In this document: one piece after another, positions 7,411 through 15,157 of the stretch
Numbering within the stretch: the first letter of the stretch is position 1
How the letters are laid out: each line of letters opens with the position of its first letter
DNA from: Candidatus Limicola stercorigallinarum
Lineage (GTDB): Bacteria; Actinomycetota; Coriobacteriia; Coriobacteriales; Coriobacteriaceae
Assembly (NCBI GenBank): GCA_018711625.1
Contig: DVID01000040.1
Coordinates: forward strand, 1-37,769
Length of the DNA stretch: 37,769 nt
Reading direction: 5' to 3'
Translations under genes and position numbers: made by a program
Notes under the pieces: generated by a model
Database searches by the model: none
What the model saw: only the letters and a program-made list of their open reading frames with translations
What the model was told of the DNA's origin: nothing

Positions 7411-7917
7411 ATGATTCGAGCCGACCGTGAGATTACCGACCGTGCTGAGCAGCTGGCCATCATCGATACCTGCGACGTGTGCCGCGTGGCGCTCAACGGT
7501 GACGATGGCTATCCCTACATCATTCCGCTTAACTTTGGTGTGGATGTGGAGGGCGACCAGGTGTATCTCTACTTCCATAGTGCCCGTCGTGGTCAGAAGC
7601 TCGATCTTATTGCCGAGGACGCCCGCGCCACCTTTGAGATGGACTGCGATCACGAGCTCATCTTCTACGACAAGCGTATGAGCTGCACCATGGGGTATCG
7701 CAGTGTCATCGGCCGCGGCACGGTGGAGATCCTGCCCGAGGAGGAGAAGAAACGCGGGTTGGACATCCTCATGCGTCACTATCATGCCGAGGACTTCCCG
7801 TACAGCGAGAAGCCCATCCCGGTGACGACGGTCTGGCGCCTCAAGGTGGAGTCTATGACCGGCAAGCACCGCGACGTACATCCCGGCGAGAGCCGCTGGA
7901 CGCCGCCGGCGCGATAG
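7411..7917 (+). CDS. Pyridoxamine 5'-phosphate oxidase-fold (NimA-like) flavoprotein
   Basis: A 168-residue split-barrel flavoprotein. Typical family features are the N-terminal CDVCRVALNGDDGYPYIIPLNF, in which a Tyr-Pro strand follows the small-residue turn, and FHSARRGQKLDLI, where His/Ala/Lys contact the FMN phosphate. The family includes NimA-type 5-nitroimidazole reductases and other FMN- or F420-binding reductases. The C-terminal HRDVHPGESRW is also common in anaerobe homologues. The start at 7411 has AAAGGA 6 nt upstream. It probably acts in the cytoplasm as an FMN-dependent reductase; nitroimidazole resistance should not be assumed from homology. Confidence 0.8.
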   Translation: MIRADREITDRAEQLAIIDTCDVCRVALNGDDGYPYIIPLNFGVDVEGDQVYLYFHSARRGQKLDLIAEDARATFEMDCDHELIFYDKRMSCTMGYRSVIGRGTVEILPEEEKKRGLDILMRHYHAEDFPYSEKPIPVTTVWRLKVESMTGKHRDVHPGESRWTPPAR

Positions 7918-8064
7918 GAGACACCGAAAGCATTTCGCACCTCGCGGCCCCGTGGTGGCTGTCTATGCCTTCCTCGTCCTACGTTCCGCCCGCCGTGCCG
8001 CGCAGCCGCGGGGCTCGAATGCCCTCGATTGACGCCGTCTTGGCATATCGCGGAAGCTGCATAA

Positions 8065-8091
8065 AAAAGCGTACAGACTGTATAAGCTTTT
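8065..8091. terminator. Bidirectional A/T-flanked hairpin after the PPOx-fold gene
   Basis: AAAAGC pairs with GCTTTT, and inside them TACA pairs with TGTA across a GAC loop, with a TAA bulge. The A-run on one side and T-run on the other would allow termination in both directions. It lies about 150 bp after the PPOx-fold stop codon, so it may also belong to a small unannotated transcript. Confidence 0.4.
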
Positions 8092-8137
8092 CAACAAAGA
8101 CGCGGAATATCAACGGTTTTTTCGAAGTGTCTGTTCT

Positions 8138-8295
8138 AGGTGGACAAAAATCCGAGAAGTCGGCGGCAGGTCCCGGGTTTTGACGGTGTGGTTCGCCCCA
8201 TCGGAGAGATCAGCGCGACAAAACCCGAGGATAGGTTTATGCATGGGCACCTCGAAGGGCCCAGAATCGCCGACTTCTCGGTTTTTTGTCCACCT
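8138..8295. repeat. REPIN-like inverted-repeat element 2 (28-bp arms)
   Basis: The arms 8138-8165 and 8268-8295 are reverse complements at 27 of 28 positions. Each arm starts with AGGTGGACAAAAA and ends in a small palindrome of its own, CCGA-GAAG-TCGG. A second, weaker dyad lies inside (CGGGTTTTG near 8175 and CAAAACCCG near 8219). The 102-bp spacer encodes nothing. The right arm followed by T6 could also terminate transcription. It fits a REP doublet or non-autonomous mobile element. It lies in the 518-bp gene-free stretch 7918-8435, whose other contents are the hairpin at 8065 and the TetR operator. Confidence 0.65.
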
Positions 8296-8379
8296 GAACT
8301 CTTTGATTGCGCTTCCTGGGAATGGCGGTTGTGCGTAGGGCATGTAAAGCTTTCCTGATGCTTCGCGGAAACCCTTCGA

Positions 8380-8400
8380 TATTGCACGTACTGTGCAATA
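8380..8400. promoter_or_regulatory. 21-bp palindromic operator upstream of the TetR gene
   Basis: The perfect 8-bp arms TATTGCAC and GTGCAATA flank the 5-nt spacer GTACT. An extra half-site (ATGCAC) follows at 8401-8406. The size and placement, 36 bp before the tetR-type start, are those of a TetR-family operator, so autoregulation of the tetR/activase operon is likely. Just downstream is a second dyad, CACGGA/TCCGTG (8406-8425), between the operator and the ribosome site. Confidence 0.7.
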
Positions 8401-8435
8401 ATGCACACGGAGAGTAATTTCCGTGAAAGGAAGGC

Positions 8436-9155
8436 ATGAACCAAGCATCGCTTAAACTGGATCGTCGCAGCCTGAGGTCGCAGTTGCTGTTGCGTCAGGC
8501 GCTCGCCGACGAGCTCAACGCAGGGGAGGACCTTACGCGGGTTACGGTGGCTGCGCTCACCGACCGCGCCGGCCTCACGCGTCGCACGTTCTACACGCAC
8601 TACAAAGACATTCCTGACTTTGTCGAGCAGGTTGAAGCAGGCATCCTTGCTGATATCCGCGGTCGGATCGAGGCAATCGTTGCGACCGATCTCACATCCC
8701 TCTACCAAAATATCGACAACTTGGAACCCGCTCCGGGCTCTGTAGAGCTGCTGGCCTATCTCAAGCGCAATGGCTCGATCATCGGGGCGCTGCTAGGGCC
8801 TGGCGGCGATTCTGCGTTTGTGCAGCGCATCTGCGCCATCGCGCGCAAGGCGGTTGCCGGGCGCATGAAGATGGGCATCTTCCCGGGCGTTTTGGGAACC
8901 TTCTTCGATTATTACCTTGCTTACGTGGTCTCTGCCGAAATGGGCATTGTGCAGCGCTGGTTTGCGACTGGTCTTGCCGAGAGCCCTGAGACCATGGCAC
9001 GTATTATGACCGTGGTGGCCTTCGTGCGCCCCGGCGACCTCTATGGCAAGCCAATTGATATCAATGTGCCGGAATACGGCATGAAACTCATGGGCGTCAA
9101 CGTGGCACAGGCCTTGCAATGCGACACCGACCCAAGGGAGGGCATCGATGGTTAA
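8436..9155 (+). CDS. TetR-family transcriptional regulator
   Basis: A 239-residue regulator with an N-terminal TetR helix-turn-helix (about 12-60). The recognition region AALTDRAGLTRRTFYTHYKD matches the family. The C-terminal ligand domain (about 70-225) is hydrophobic and of the DhaS/TetR_C type, with no motif that names a ligand. An AAAGGAAGG ribosome site supports the start. Its last 8 bases overlap the start of the giant activase gene, so the two are translationally coupled, and the palindrome at 8380-8400 is the probable binding site. By position it should sense a product or substrate of that protein, perhaps a lipid or acyl-CoA (inference). Confidence 0.88.
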   Translation: MNQASLKLDRRSLRSQLLLRQALADELNAGEDLTRVTVAALTDRAGLTRRTFYTHYKDIPDFVEQVEAGILADIRGRIEAIVATDLTSLYQNIDNLEPAPGSVELLAYLKRNGSIIGALLGPGGDSAFVQRICAIARKAVAGRMKMGIFPGVLGTFFDYYLAYVVSAEMGIVQRWFATGLAESPETMARIMTVVAFVRPGDLYGKPIDINVPEYGMKLMGVNVAQALQCDTDPREGIDG

Positions 9156-12100
9156 GATTCCGGTTAACGACGACGTGCAGCCTATGGACCAACGGGATGC
9201 GGCGCAGGAGGCCACATCATCACAAGAGGGGGCTGCGTCTGTAGCGAGTGACGTTTTGGTTCCCGAGGGTGCGCTTTATAACCCCGAGGCGGCCCACGGC
9301 CAGCTTCACCTGGGCATCGATGTGGGCTCCACTACGGTGAAGCTTGCCGTTCTCAACGACGAGAACAAGATCGTGTACGCCAAGTACCAGCGCCATCATA
9401 CCGACGTGCGTGCCTGCGCGCGCGACCTCTTCGTGGGCGCGGCGGGCGTGCTGCCCCAGGCGCAGATGACCTGCGCCATCACGGGCTCGGGCGGTCTGCT
9501 TCTCAGCCAGTGGCTTGGCCTTGAGTTTGTGCAGGAAGTTATCGCAAGCAAACGCGCCGTCGAGACGCTCATTCCCGCCACCGACGTGGCGATTGAGCTG
9601 GGCGGCGAGGATGCGAAGATTATCTACTTTGACCAGGGCATTGAGCAGCGCATGAACGGTACCTGTGCGGGCGGTACGGGCGCGTTTATCGACCAGATGG
9701 CAACGCTTTTGCACACCGATGCAAGTGGCCTCAACGACCTTGCTAAAGATGCCAACACCATCTATCCCATTGCGAGCCGCTGTGGCGTGTTCGCCAAAAC
9801 CGACGTCCAGCCCCTGCTCAACGAGGGCGCTCGCCCCGAAGACGTGGCGGCTTCCATTTTTCAGGCCGTGGTGACGCAGACCATCTCAGGTCTTGCGTGC
9901 GGTCGTCCTATCCGCGGCAACGTGGCTTTCCTGGGCGGCCCGCTGCAGTATCTCTCCGAGCTGCGCCGCCGCTTCTACATTACGCTCAACCTCGACGAGG
10001 CGCATCGCATCGTGCCCGAGAATGCGCATCTATTTGTAGCGTCGGGTGCCGCCATGGCGCACGAGTCAAACAAGCTCTCCACATTCCCCGAGCTCATTGC
10101 GGCTATCGATGCCCTGGGTGACACCCAGGGCTCTGAAGTTGCCCGCCTGGACCCGCTTTTTGCCAACGAGGGGGCGTACCAGGAGTTCAAGACGCGCCAT
10201 GATGCACAGGTGGTTCCCAAGGGCGACCTTGCGAGCTACCACGGCAAGCGTGTGTTCATTGGCATCGACGCCGGTTCCACCACCATGAAGGCCGCTATGG
10301 TGGGCGAGGACGGCCAGCTTTTGCACACGTGGTATGGTAACAACAATGGTGACATTCTGGGAACGGCCAAGATCATCATGGCCGACTTCTACGCGCACAT
10401 CCCCGAAGGGTGCACCATCGGTCACGTGACCACCACGGGTTATGGCGAGGCGCTCCTCATCGAGGCACTTAAGGCTGACTCCGGCGAGATTGAAACGGTG
10501 GCGCATCTACGCGGAGCCAAGGCGTTCTTGCCGGGCGTGGAGTTCATTCTGGACATCGGCGGCCAGGATATGAAATGCCTCCGTGTGCGCGATGGCGTGA
10601 TTGAGCACATCATGCTCAACGAGGCCTGCTCCTCGGGCTGCGGCAGCTTCATCGAGAGCTTTGCCATCTCCATGGACATGGATGTGGAGAGCTTTGCTCG
10701 CGAGGCTGTGGCCGCCAAGAACCCGGTTGATCTGGGCAGCCGCTGCACGGTGTTCATGAACTCCCGCGTGAAGCAGGCGCAAAAAGAGGGCGCTACGGTG
10801 GGCGACATCGCCGCTGGCCTCTCGTATTCCGTTATCAAAAACGCGCTCTTCAAGGTCATTAAGCTGCGCGATCCCAAGGAGATTGGCACGCAGGTGATTG
10901 TGCAGGGCGGCACCTTCATGAGCGACGCTACGCTCCGCGCGTTCGAGCTTCTCACCGGCGTGGACGCTATTCGTCCCGATATCGCCGGCTGCATGGGTGC
11001 CTACGGTGCCGCGCTTCTGGCGCGCGACCGCGCTGGCGCCGATGGTGTGTCGCAGATCCTCTCGGCCGAGGCCATCGCTCACCTCACGGTGACTCAGAAG
11101 CACGCCCGCTGCGGCCGTTGCTCCAATAACTGCCAGCTCACCATTAACGACTTTGGCGAGGGTAGGCGCTTTATCACCGGCAACCGTTGCGAGAAGGGCG
11201 CGGGCCACAAGAAGCAGAAGACAGAGGCACCCAACCTCTTCAAGAAGAAGAACGAGCTTCTGTTCAATCGTCCCTGCCTGCAGCCCGAGGATGCCCGCCG
11301 CGGTACCGTGGGCATCCCGCGTGCTCTCAACCTCTACGAGGACTATCCCTTCTGGCATGCCTTCTTCACCAAGCTGGGCTTTGCCGTGGTGCTCTCGGAC
11401 GACTCCACGAAGAAGACCTACGAGGCCGGCATTGAGTCCATGCCGAGCGAGAGCGTATGCTATCCGGCCAAGCTCAGCCACGGTCACATCATGAACCTCA
11501 TCGCGAAGCATCCCGACTTTATCTGGATGCCCTGCATTCGCAAGGAGCGCAAAGAGGACCCCGCGGCAGGCAACAGCTACAACTGCCCCATCGTCATGAG
11601 CTATCCCACTGCTCTGGGGCTCAATATCGACGAGCTTGCCGAGCAGCACGTGGAGTTCATGTATCCCTTCCTGCCCTACAACGACCGCGTTGAGCTTAAG
11701 CGCCGTCTGTATGAGGTGCTTGCTGAGGATCGCGTGGCCGACGCTGCGGCGGGCAAGGGCGTGGTGCGCGGACCCAAGCTTACGCGTTCTGAGATTGATG
11801 CTGCGGTGAACTACGCCTACGAGGTGGATGCGCAGTTCCATAACGATATTCAGACCATGGGCGAGGAGGCCATGACCTGGATTGAGGAGCATGGTGGTCA
11901 CGGCATTGTGCTGGCGGGGCGCCCCTACCACAACGACCCCGAGATCAACCACGCGCTGCCCGAGCTCATCTCTTCGTTTGGTTTTGCCGTACTCACCGAA
12001 GACTCCGTGGCGCACCTGGTGAAGCCCGACCGTCCCATTCGCGTGGTGGACCAGTGGATGTATCACAGCCGTCTGTATCGTGCTGCCAAGCTGGTAACGC

Positions 12101-13926
12101 TGCGAAACGACCTCGACCTCATTCAGCTGAACTCCTTCGGCTGCGGCCTAGACGCGCTCACTACCGACCAGGTGCAGGAGATTCTGGAAGGCTCCGGCAA
12201 GATCTACACCGTGCTCAAGATTGACGAGGTGTCCAACCTGGGTGCAGCGCGCATCCGCATCCGTTCGCTCATGGCGGCCCTGAAAGACCAAGAGGCCGAG
12301 CGCCTTGCCGCCGCTCAGGCCGAAGGCACCACCTACGAGCAGGGTGACGCCGCGCCGGTGGCCCCCTCCGAGGAGGCGCCTGCCTTCGCCACGCACAAGT
12401 ATGCCCTGGCAGCCCAGCGTCGTGCGAACTCCGCCGCCTTCCCCAAGGTCAAGTTCACCGAGGAGATGCGCCGCGAGGGTTACACCATTCTGTGCCCGCA
12501 GATGGCACCTATCCACTTTGACCTCATCAAGGAGGTCTTCCGCGAGAGCGGCTACAACCTGGAGCTTCTGCCCTCCACCGATCGCGGTGCCGTTGAGGCA
12601 GGCCTGCGCTATGTGAACAACGACATCTGCTATCCGTCGATTTTGGTTACTGGCCAGATCATGGAGGCTATCGAGAGCGGCAAGTATGACCTCTCCAAGA
12701 CGGCCGTCATCATCTCGCAGACGGGCGGCGGCTGCCGCGCCACCAACTACATCGCGCTCATCCGCAAGGCGCTCAAGGAGTCCGGCCACCCGGAGATTCC
12801 GGTCATCTCCATCTCGGCGGTGAAGCTCGATGAGGACAATCCGGGCTTCAAGCTGAGCCCGCAGATGCTCAAGGCCGCGGTGTATTGCGTGCTCTACGGC
12901 GACGTGATGATGCAGATGCTCTACCGCGTGCGTCCCTACGAGGTGGAGCCGGGTGCGGCAAACGCGCTCTACGAGCAATTTATGGCCCGTGCGCGCAAGC
13001 TCGCGCCCAACTTCACACGCCGCAGCTACACCGAGCTCGTGCGTGAGTCGGTGGCGGCATTCGACGCGCTGCCGCTTAAGGACGAGGGCACCAAGCCGCG
13101 CGTGGGCGTGGTGGGCGAGATCCTCGTGAAATTCCACCCCACGGCCAACAACCACGTGGTGGATGTTATCGAGCACGAGGGCTGCGAGGCGGTTGTTCCG
13201 GGTCTTCTGGACTTCTTCCTCTTTGCTATGAGCGGTGCGGAAAACGACAAGGGTGAGCTGGGCAGCTCGCGTGCGCAGCGCGCTGCCATGAAGAGCCTCA
13301 TCGGCTTGGTGGACTGGATGCGCAAGCCGGCGGACGAGATTCTGGAGAAGTCGAAGCGCTTTGAGCGCCCCGAGCCCATCTCGGCGCTTGCCGAGAAGGC
13401 GAGCCAGGTGCTTTCGCTCTGCAACAACATGGGCGAGGGCTGGCTCCTCACGGCCGAGATGCTCGACCTCATCGACCACGGTGCGCCCAACATCATCTGC
13501 ACGCAGCCCTTTGCCTGCCTGCCCAACCACGTGGTGGGCAAGAGCGTCATCAAGGAGCTGCGCCGCCGCTGGCCGCAGTCGAACATCGTGGCGGTGGACT
13601 ACGACCCCGGCGCCTCTGAGGTGAACCAGCTCAACCGTATCAAACTCATGATTTCGGTGGCGAAGGAGAACCTGCGCGCCGGCAAGGGCTTCACCATGGA
13701 GCCGGTGCGTCCTCTGGCGCTGGATGAGGTGGATAGCAAGTTCCGTCCGCATCATCCCGAGGATGCCGACGAGCGCGACCCGCGTCACGGAGCGCCATCG
13801 GGTGTGATTACGCCCGAGGACATCGTGCCGCCGAGCGCAGGTTGCACGAGCTGCGGCGCGGTGACGGATGACGCTGTTGCAGCCGTAGCCGAGCGCCTGG
13901 CAGCCGGCGTAGGCTCCGAGAAGTAG
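9148..13926 (+). CDS. 1592-residue BcrAD/BadFG-type activase fused to DUF2229 and HgdB-like domains; possible plasmalogen synthase
   Basis: Two ASKHA ATPase domains of the 2-hydroxyacyl-CoA dehydratase activator family come first. Domain 1 has the phosphate loop GIDVGSTTVK (56-65) and cluster cysteine NGTCAGGTGAF (Cys173). Domain 2 has GIDAGSTTMK (372-381) and ACSSGCGSF (Cys494, Cys498). A CGRCSNNC motif (655-662) follows, then a DUF2229 domain (about 719-930) with conserved Cys and CYPAKLSHGH. A dehydratase/HgdB-like region (about 1112-1500) has NDICYPS (Cys1161) and GGGCRATNY (Cys1196). CTSCG (1566-1570) closes the protein. Family members drive ATP-dependent low-potential electron transfer through [4Fe-4S] clusters. 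Proteins of this architecture were reported, from memory of Clostridium perfringens work on the plsA/plsR operon, to make plasmalogens by reducing an ester to a vinyl ether. The single polypeptide here would correspond to a fused form. It should be cytoplasmic and oxygen-sensitive. Confidence 0.8.
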   Translation: MVKIPVNDDVQPMDQRDAAQEATSSQEGAASVASDVLVPEGALYNPEAAHGQLHLGIDVGSTTVKLAVLNDENKIVYAKYQRHHTDVRACARDLFVGAAGVLPQAQMTCAITGSGGLLLSQWLGLEFVQEVIASKRAVETLIPATDVAIELGGEDAKIIYFDQGIEQRMNGTCAGGTGAFIDQMATLLHTDASGLNDLAKDANTIYPIASRCGVFAKTDVQPLLNEGARPEDVAASIFQAVVTQTISGLACGRPIRGNVAFLGGPLQYLSELRRRFYITLNLDEAHRIVPENAHLFVASGAAMAHESNKLSTFPELIAAIDALGDTQGSEVARLDPLFANEGAYQEFKTRHDAQVVPKGDLASYHGKRVFIGIDAGSTTMKAAMVGEDGQLLHTWYGNNNGDILGTAKIIMADFYAHIPEGCTIGHVTTTGYGEALLIEALKADSGEIETVAHLRGAKAFLPGVEFILDIGGQDMKCLRVRDGVIEHIMLNEACSSGCGSFIESFAISMDMDVESFAREAVAAKNPVDLGSRCTVFMNSRVKQAQKEGATVGDIAAGLSYSVIKNALFKVIKLRDPKEIGTQVIVQGGTFMSDATLRAFELLTGVDAIRPDIAGCMGAYGAALLARDRAGADGVSQILSAEAIAHLTVTQKHARCGRCSNNCQLTINDFGEGRRFITGNRCEKGAGHKKQKTEAPNLFKKKNELLFNRPCLQPEDARRGTVGIPRALNLYEDYPFWHAFFTKLGFAVVLSDDSTKKTYEAGIESMPSESVCYPAKLSHGHIMNLIAKHPDFIWMPCIRKERKEDPAAGNSYNCPIVMSYPTALGLNIDELAEQHVEFMYPFLPYNDRVELKRRLYEVLAEDRVADAAAGKGVVRGPKLTRSEIDAAVNYAYEVDAQFHNDIQTMGEEAMTWIEEHGGHGIVLAGRPYHNDPEINHALPELISSFGFAVLTEDSVAHLVKPDRPIRVVDQWMYHSRLYRAAKLVTLRNDLDLIQLNSFGCGLDALTTDQVQEILEGSGKIYTVLKIDEVSNLGAARIRIRSLMAALKDQEAERLAAAQAEGTTYEQGDAAPVAPSEEAPAFATHKYALAAQRRANSAAFPKVKFTEEMRREGYTILCPQMAPIHFDLIKEVFRESGYNLELLPSTDRGAVEAGLRYVNNDICYPSILVTGQIMEAIESGKYDLSKTAVIISQTGGGCRATNYIALIRKALKESGHPEIPVISISAVKLDEDNPGFKLSPQMLKAAVYCVLYGDVMMQMLYRVRPYEVEPGAANALYEQFMARARKLAPNFTRRSYTELVRESVAAFDALPLKDEGTKPRVGVVGEILVKFHPTANNHVVDVIEHEGCEAVVPGLLDFFLFAMSGAENDKGELGSSRAQRAAMKSLIGLVDWMRKPADEILEKSKRFERPEPISALAEKASQVLSLCNNMGEGWLLTAEMLDLIDHGAPNIICTQPFACLPNHVVGKSVIKELRRRWPQSNIVAVDYDPGASEVNQLNRIKLMISVAKENLRAGKGFTMEPVRPLALDEVDSKFRPHHPEDADERDPRHGAPSGVITPEDIVPPSAGCTSCGAVTDDAVAAVAERLAAGVGSEK

Positions 13927-13935
13927 CGCCATCCG

Positions 13936-14060
13936 CGAGGTGGATGGTTGGGGACGGGGTCGTTTCATCCCCTTTTCGCCCGGCCGTGCGCAGTGCGCGT
14001 GCGGCCGGGCGTTTTCCTTTTAGGTGAATGGACGGGGAAGGGGCCGTTTCATCTCATTTT
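13936..14060 (+). repeat. Two copies of a short dispersed motif
   Basis: 13936-13977 and 14023-14060 share GGTGRATGG, a run of ACGGGG/GGGG, then CGTTTCATCYC and a short T-run. A third copy is at 474-508. They flank the terminator of the activase gene. Part of the gene-free stretch 13927-14251. Function unknown. Confidence 0.4.
13977..14020 (+). terminator. Rho-independent terminator after the activase gene
   Basis: A perfect 10-bp stem, CGCCCGGCCG/CGGCCGGGCG, has an inner GCGC/GCGC pairing and is followed by TTTTCCTTT. It is placed about 50 bp after the stop codon. Confidence 0.85.
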
Positions 14061-14090
14061 GTAGTGCGCAGTCCTGCCGGCAGAGATGGT

Positions 14091-14233
14091 GAGACTATAA
14101 ATGAGACTATGCGTGAGGGGCTGGCAGGTTAAACGCAGCCGCGCTGGCAGGATACTGGCAGGATAAATGGCAGGTTATTTGACACGGTACATGGCACTGT
14201 AAATTGAAAGCGGCACGGTAACTGGCGCTGTAA
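14091..14233. repeat. Degenerate 12-bp tandem repeat array
   Basis: The core GGCAGGTTA/GGCAGGATA occurs at 14123, 14146, 14157 and 14169. Related units follow at 14181 (GACACGGTA), 14193 (GGCACTGTA), 14212 (GGCACGGTA) and 14224 (GGCGCTGTA). Most steps are 11-12 bp. Two further units, GAGACTAT, sit at 14091 and 14103, also 12 bp apart. The array lies between the activase terminator and the 3' end of coaX. It is outside any supported gene and looks like a decayed minisatellite. Confidence 0.5.
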
Positions 14234-14251
14234 ACTGACCGTCTGGGCTCC

Positions 14252-15040
14252 TTACCGCTGATTTATGTGCCAGAGCAGGGCGAGACCGCGCAGAGTGAGG
14301 GTGTCGTCAACGGTGGCATCGTGACGTAACAGGGTGGAGATGGTCGCTGCCCCCTCGCCGGTGACAATGATGTGCGGCTCGTCAGCACAGCCTATCTCGT
14401 CGATCATCGCGTCGAGCAGCCCGTCGATACGGGCGACCTCGCCCAAGACCGCGCCCGATTGCATAGCGGCGCGTGTGTTGCGGCCGATAACGCGCCTGGG
14501 TGCCTTGAGCTCAATGATAGGGAGACGCGCCGCCGCTTGTGCGAGCGATCGCGCTCCCAGCGCCACACCGGGGGCGATGATGCCGCCTGCAAACGCGCCG
14601 TGTTCGTCGACGACCTCGAAGTTTGTGGTCGTGCCCAAGTCGATGACAATCGCGGGCGCTCCGTAGGTTGCACGCGCGGCCACAACATCCGCCACGCGGT
14701 CGGGTCCCACTTCGGAGGGATCGTCGTACTTCATCTGCACGCCGGATTTCAGCCCCGGTCCCACCACCAGGGGCTTGGCACCGCTTGCAACCGAGAGCGC
14801 TTGTCGCCAAGCGTCGGTGAGGGAGGGCACCACGCACGAGAGGATGGTTCCTCCTACGGTGTTGCCCGGCAACAACGCGAGCGCCTGCGCAATCTGCACG
14901 CGCGCCTCATCGCGGGTGAGCGGCGAGAGCGTTGTGAACTCGCATGAACCGAGCGGCTGTGGATCGGCGGCGGCCTCGACGGCAAAGAGCCCAAAGCGCG
15001 TGGTGGTGTTTCCCACGTCTACGGTCAATACGGTTTCCAT
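14252..15040 (-). CDS. coaX: Type III pantothenate kinase
   Basis: A 262-residue ASKHA-fold kinase that phosphorylates pantothenate in the first step of CoA synthesis. The family motifs are VDVGNTTTRFGLF (7-19, phosphate loop), VGPDRVAD (111-118, pantothenate pocket) and VIDLGTTTNFEV (132-143). It is of normal length. AAGGAG 5 nt upstream supports the start. It is divergent from the OPT transporter gene, with overlapping promoter elements at about 15083-15091. Type III kinases need a monovalent cation such as K+ and are not feedback inhibited by CoA (family knowledge). Confidence 0.95.
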   Translation of the reverse strand: METVLTVDVGNTTTRFGLFAVEAAADPQPLGSCEFTTLSPLTRDEARVQIAQALALLPGNTVGGTILSCVVPSLTDAWRQALSVASGAKPLVVGPGLKSGVQMKYDDPSEVGPDRVADVVAARATYGAPAIVIDLGTTTNFEVVDEHGAFAGGIIAPGVALGARSLAQAAARLPIIELKAPRRVIGRNTRAAMQSGAVLGEVARIDGLLDAMIDEIGCADEPHIIVTGEGAATISTLLRHDATVDDTLTLRGLALLWHINQR

Positions 15041-15082
15041 GGAGCTCCTTTGATGGACGAAGGTGCGTGCATGCTAGCAACA

Positions 15083-15091
15083 TTGTATAAT
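15083..15091. promoter_or_regulatory. Overlapping divergent -10 elements between coaX and the OPT gene
   Basis: TTGTATAAT reads as TATAAT on the plus strand (15086-15091) and as TATACA on the minus strand. It sits between divergent starts at 15040 and 15158. No good -35 is visible in either direction, so confidence is modest. Confidence 0.4.
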
Positions 15092-15157
15092 CCCACGCGT
15101 CCAAGCCGTAACCCGACTTCCCGTCTAAGGGGGAGCGGATATACGAAGGAGAACAAC

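Noticed and set aside
10507-13968. Long open frames (519 and 606 codons) antisense to the giant activase gene
   Set aside because: They are mirror frames caused by GC-rich codon use. Their peptides are His/Arg/Leu-rich without domains, and the plus-strand protein has clear motifs throughout.
14091-14233. CRISPR array
   Set aside because: Repeats are 9-12 bp, degenerate and without spacers of uniform length; no cas genes are in the window.
15050-15157. N-terminal extension of the OPT transporter from an ATG at 15050
   Set aside because: It would overlap the promoter elements and has no ribosome site; GAAGGAG lies just before 15158.
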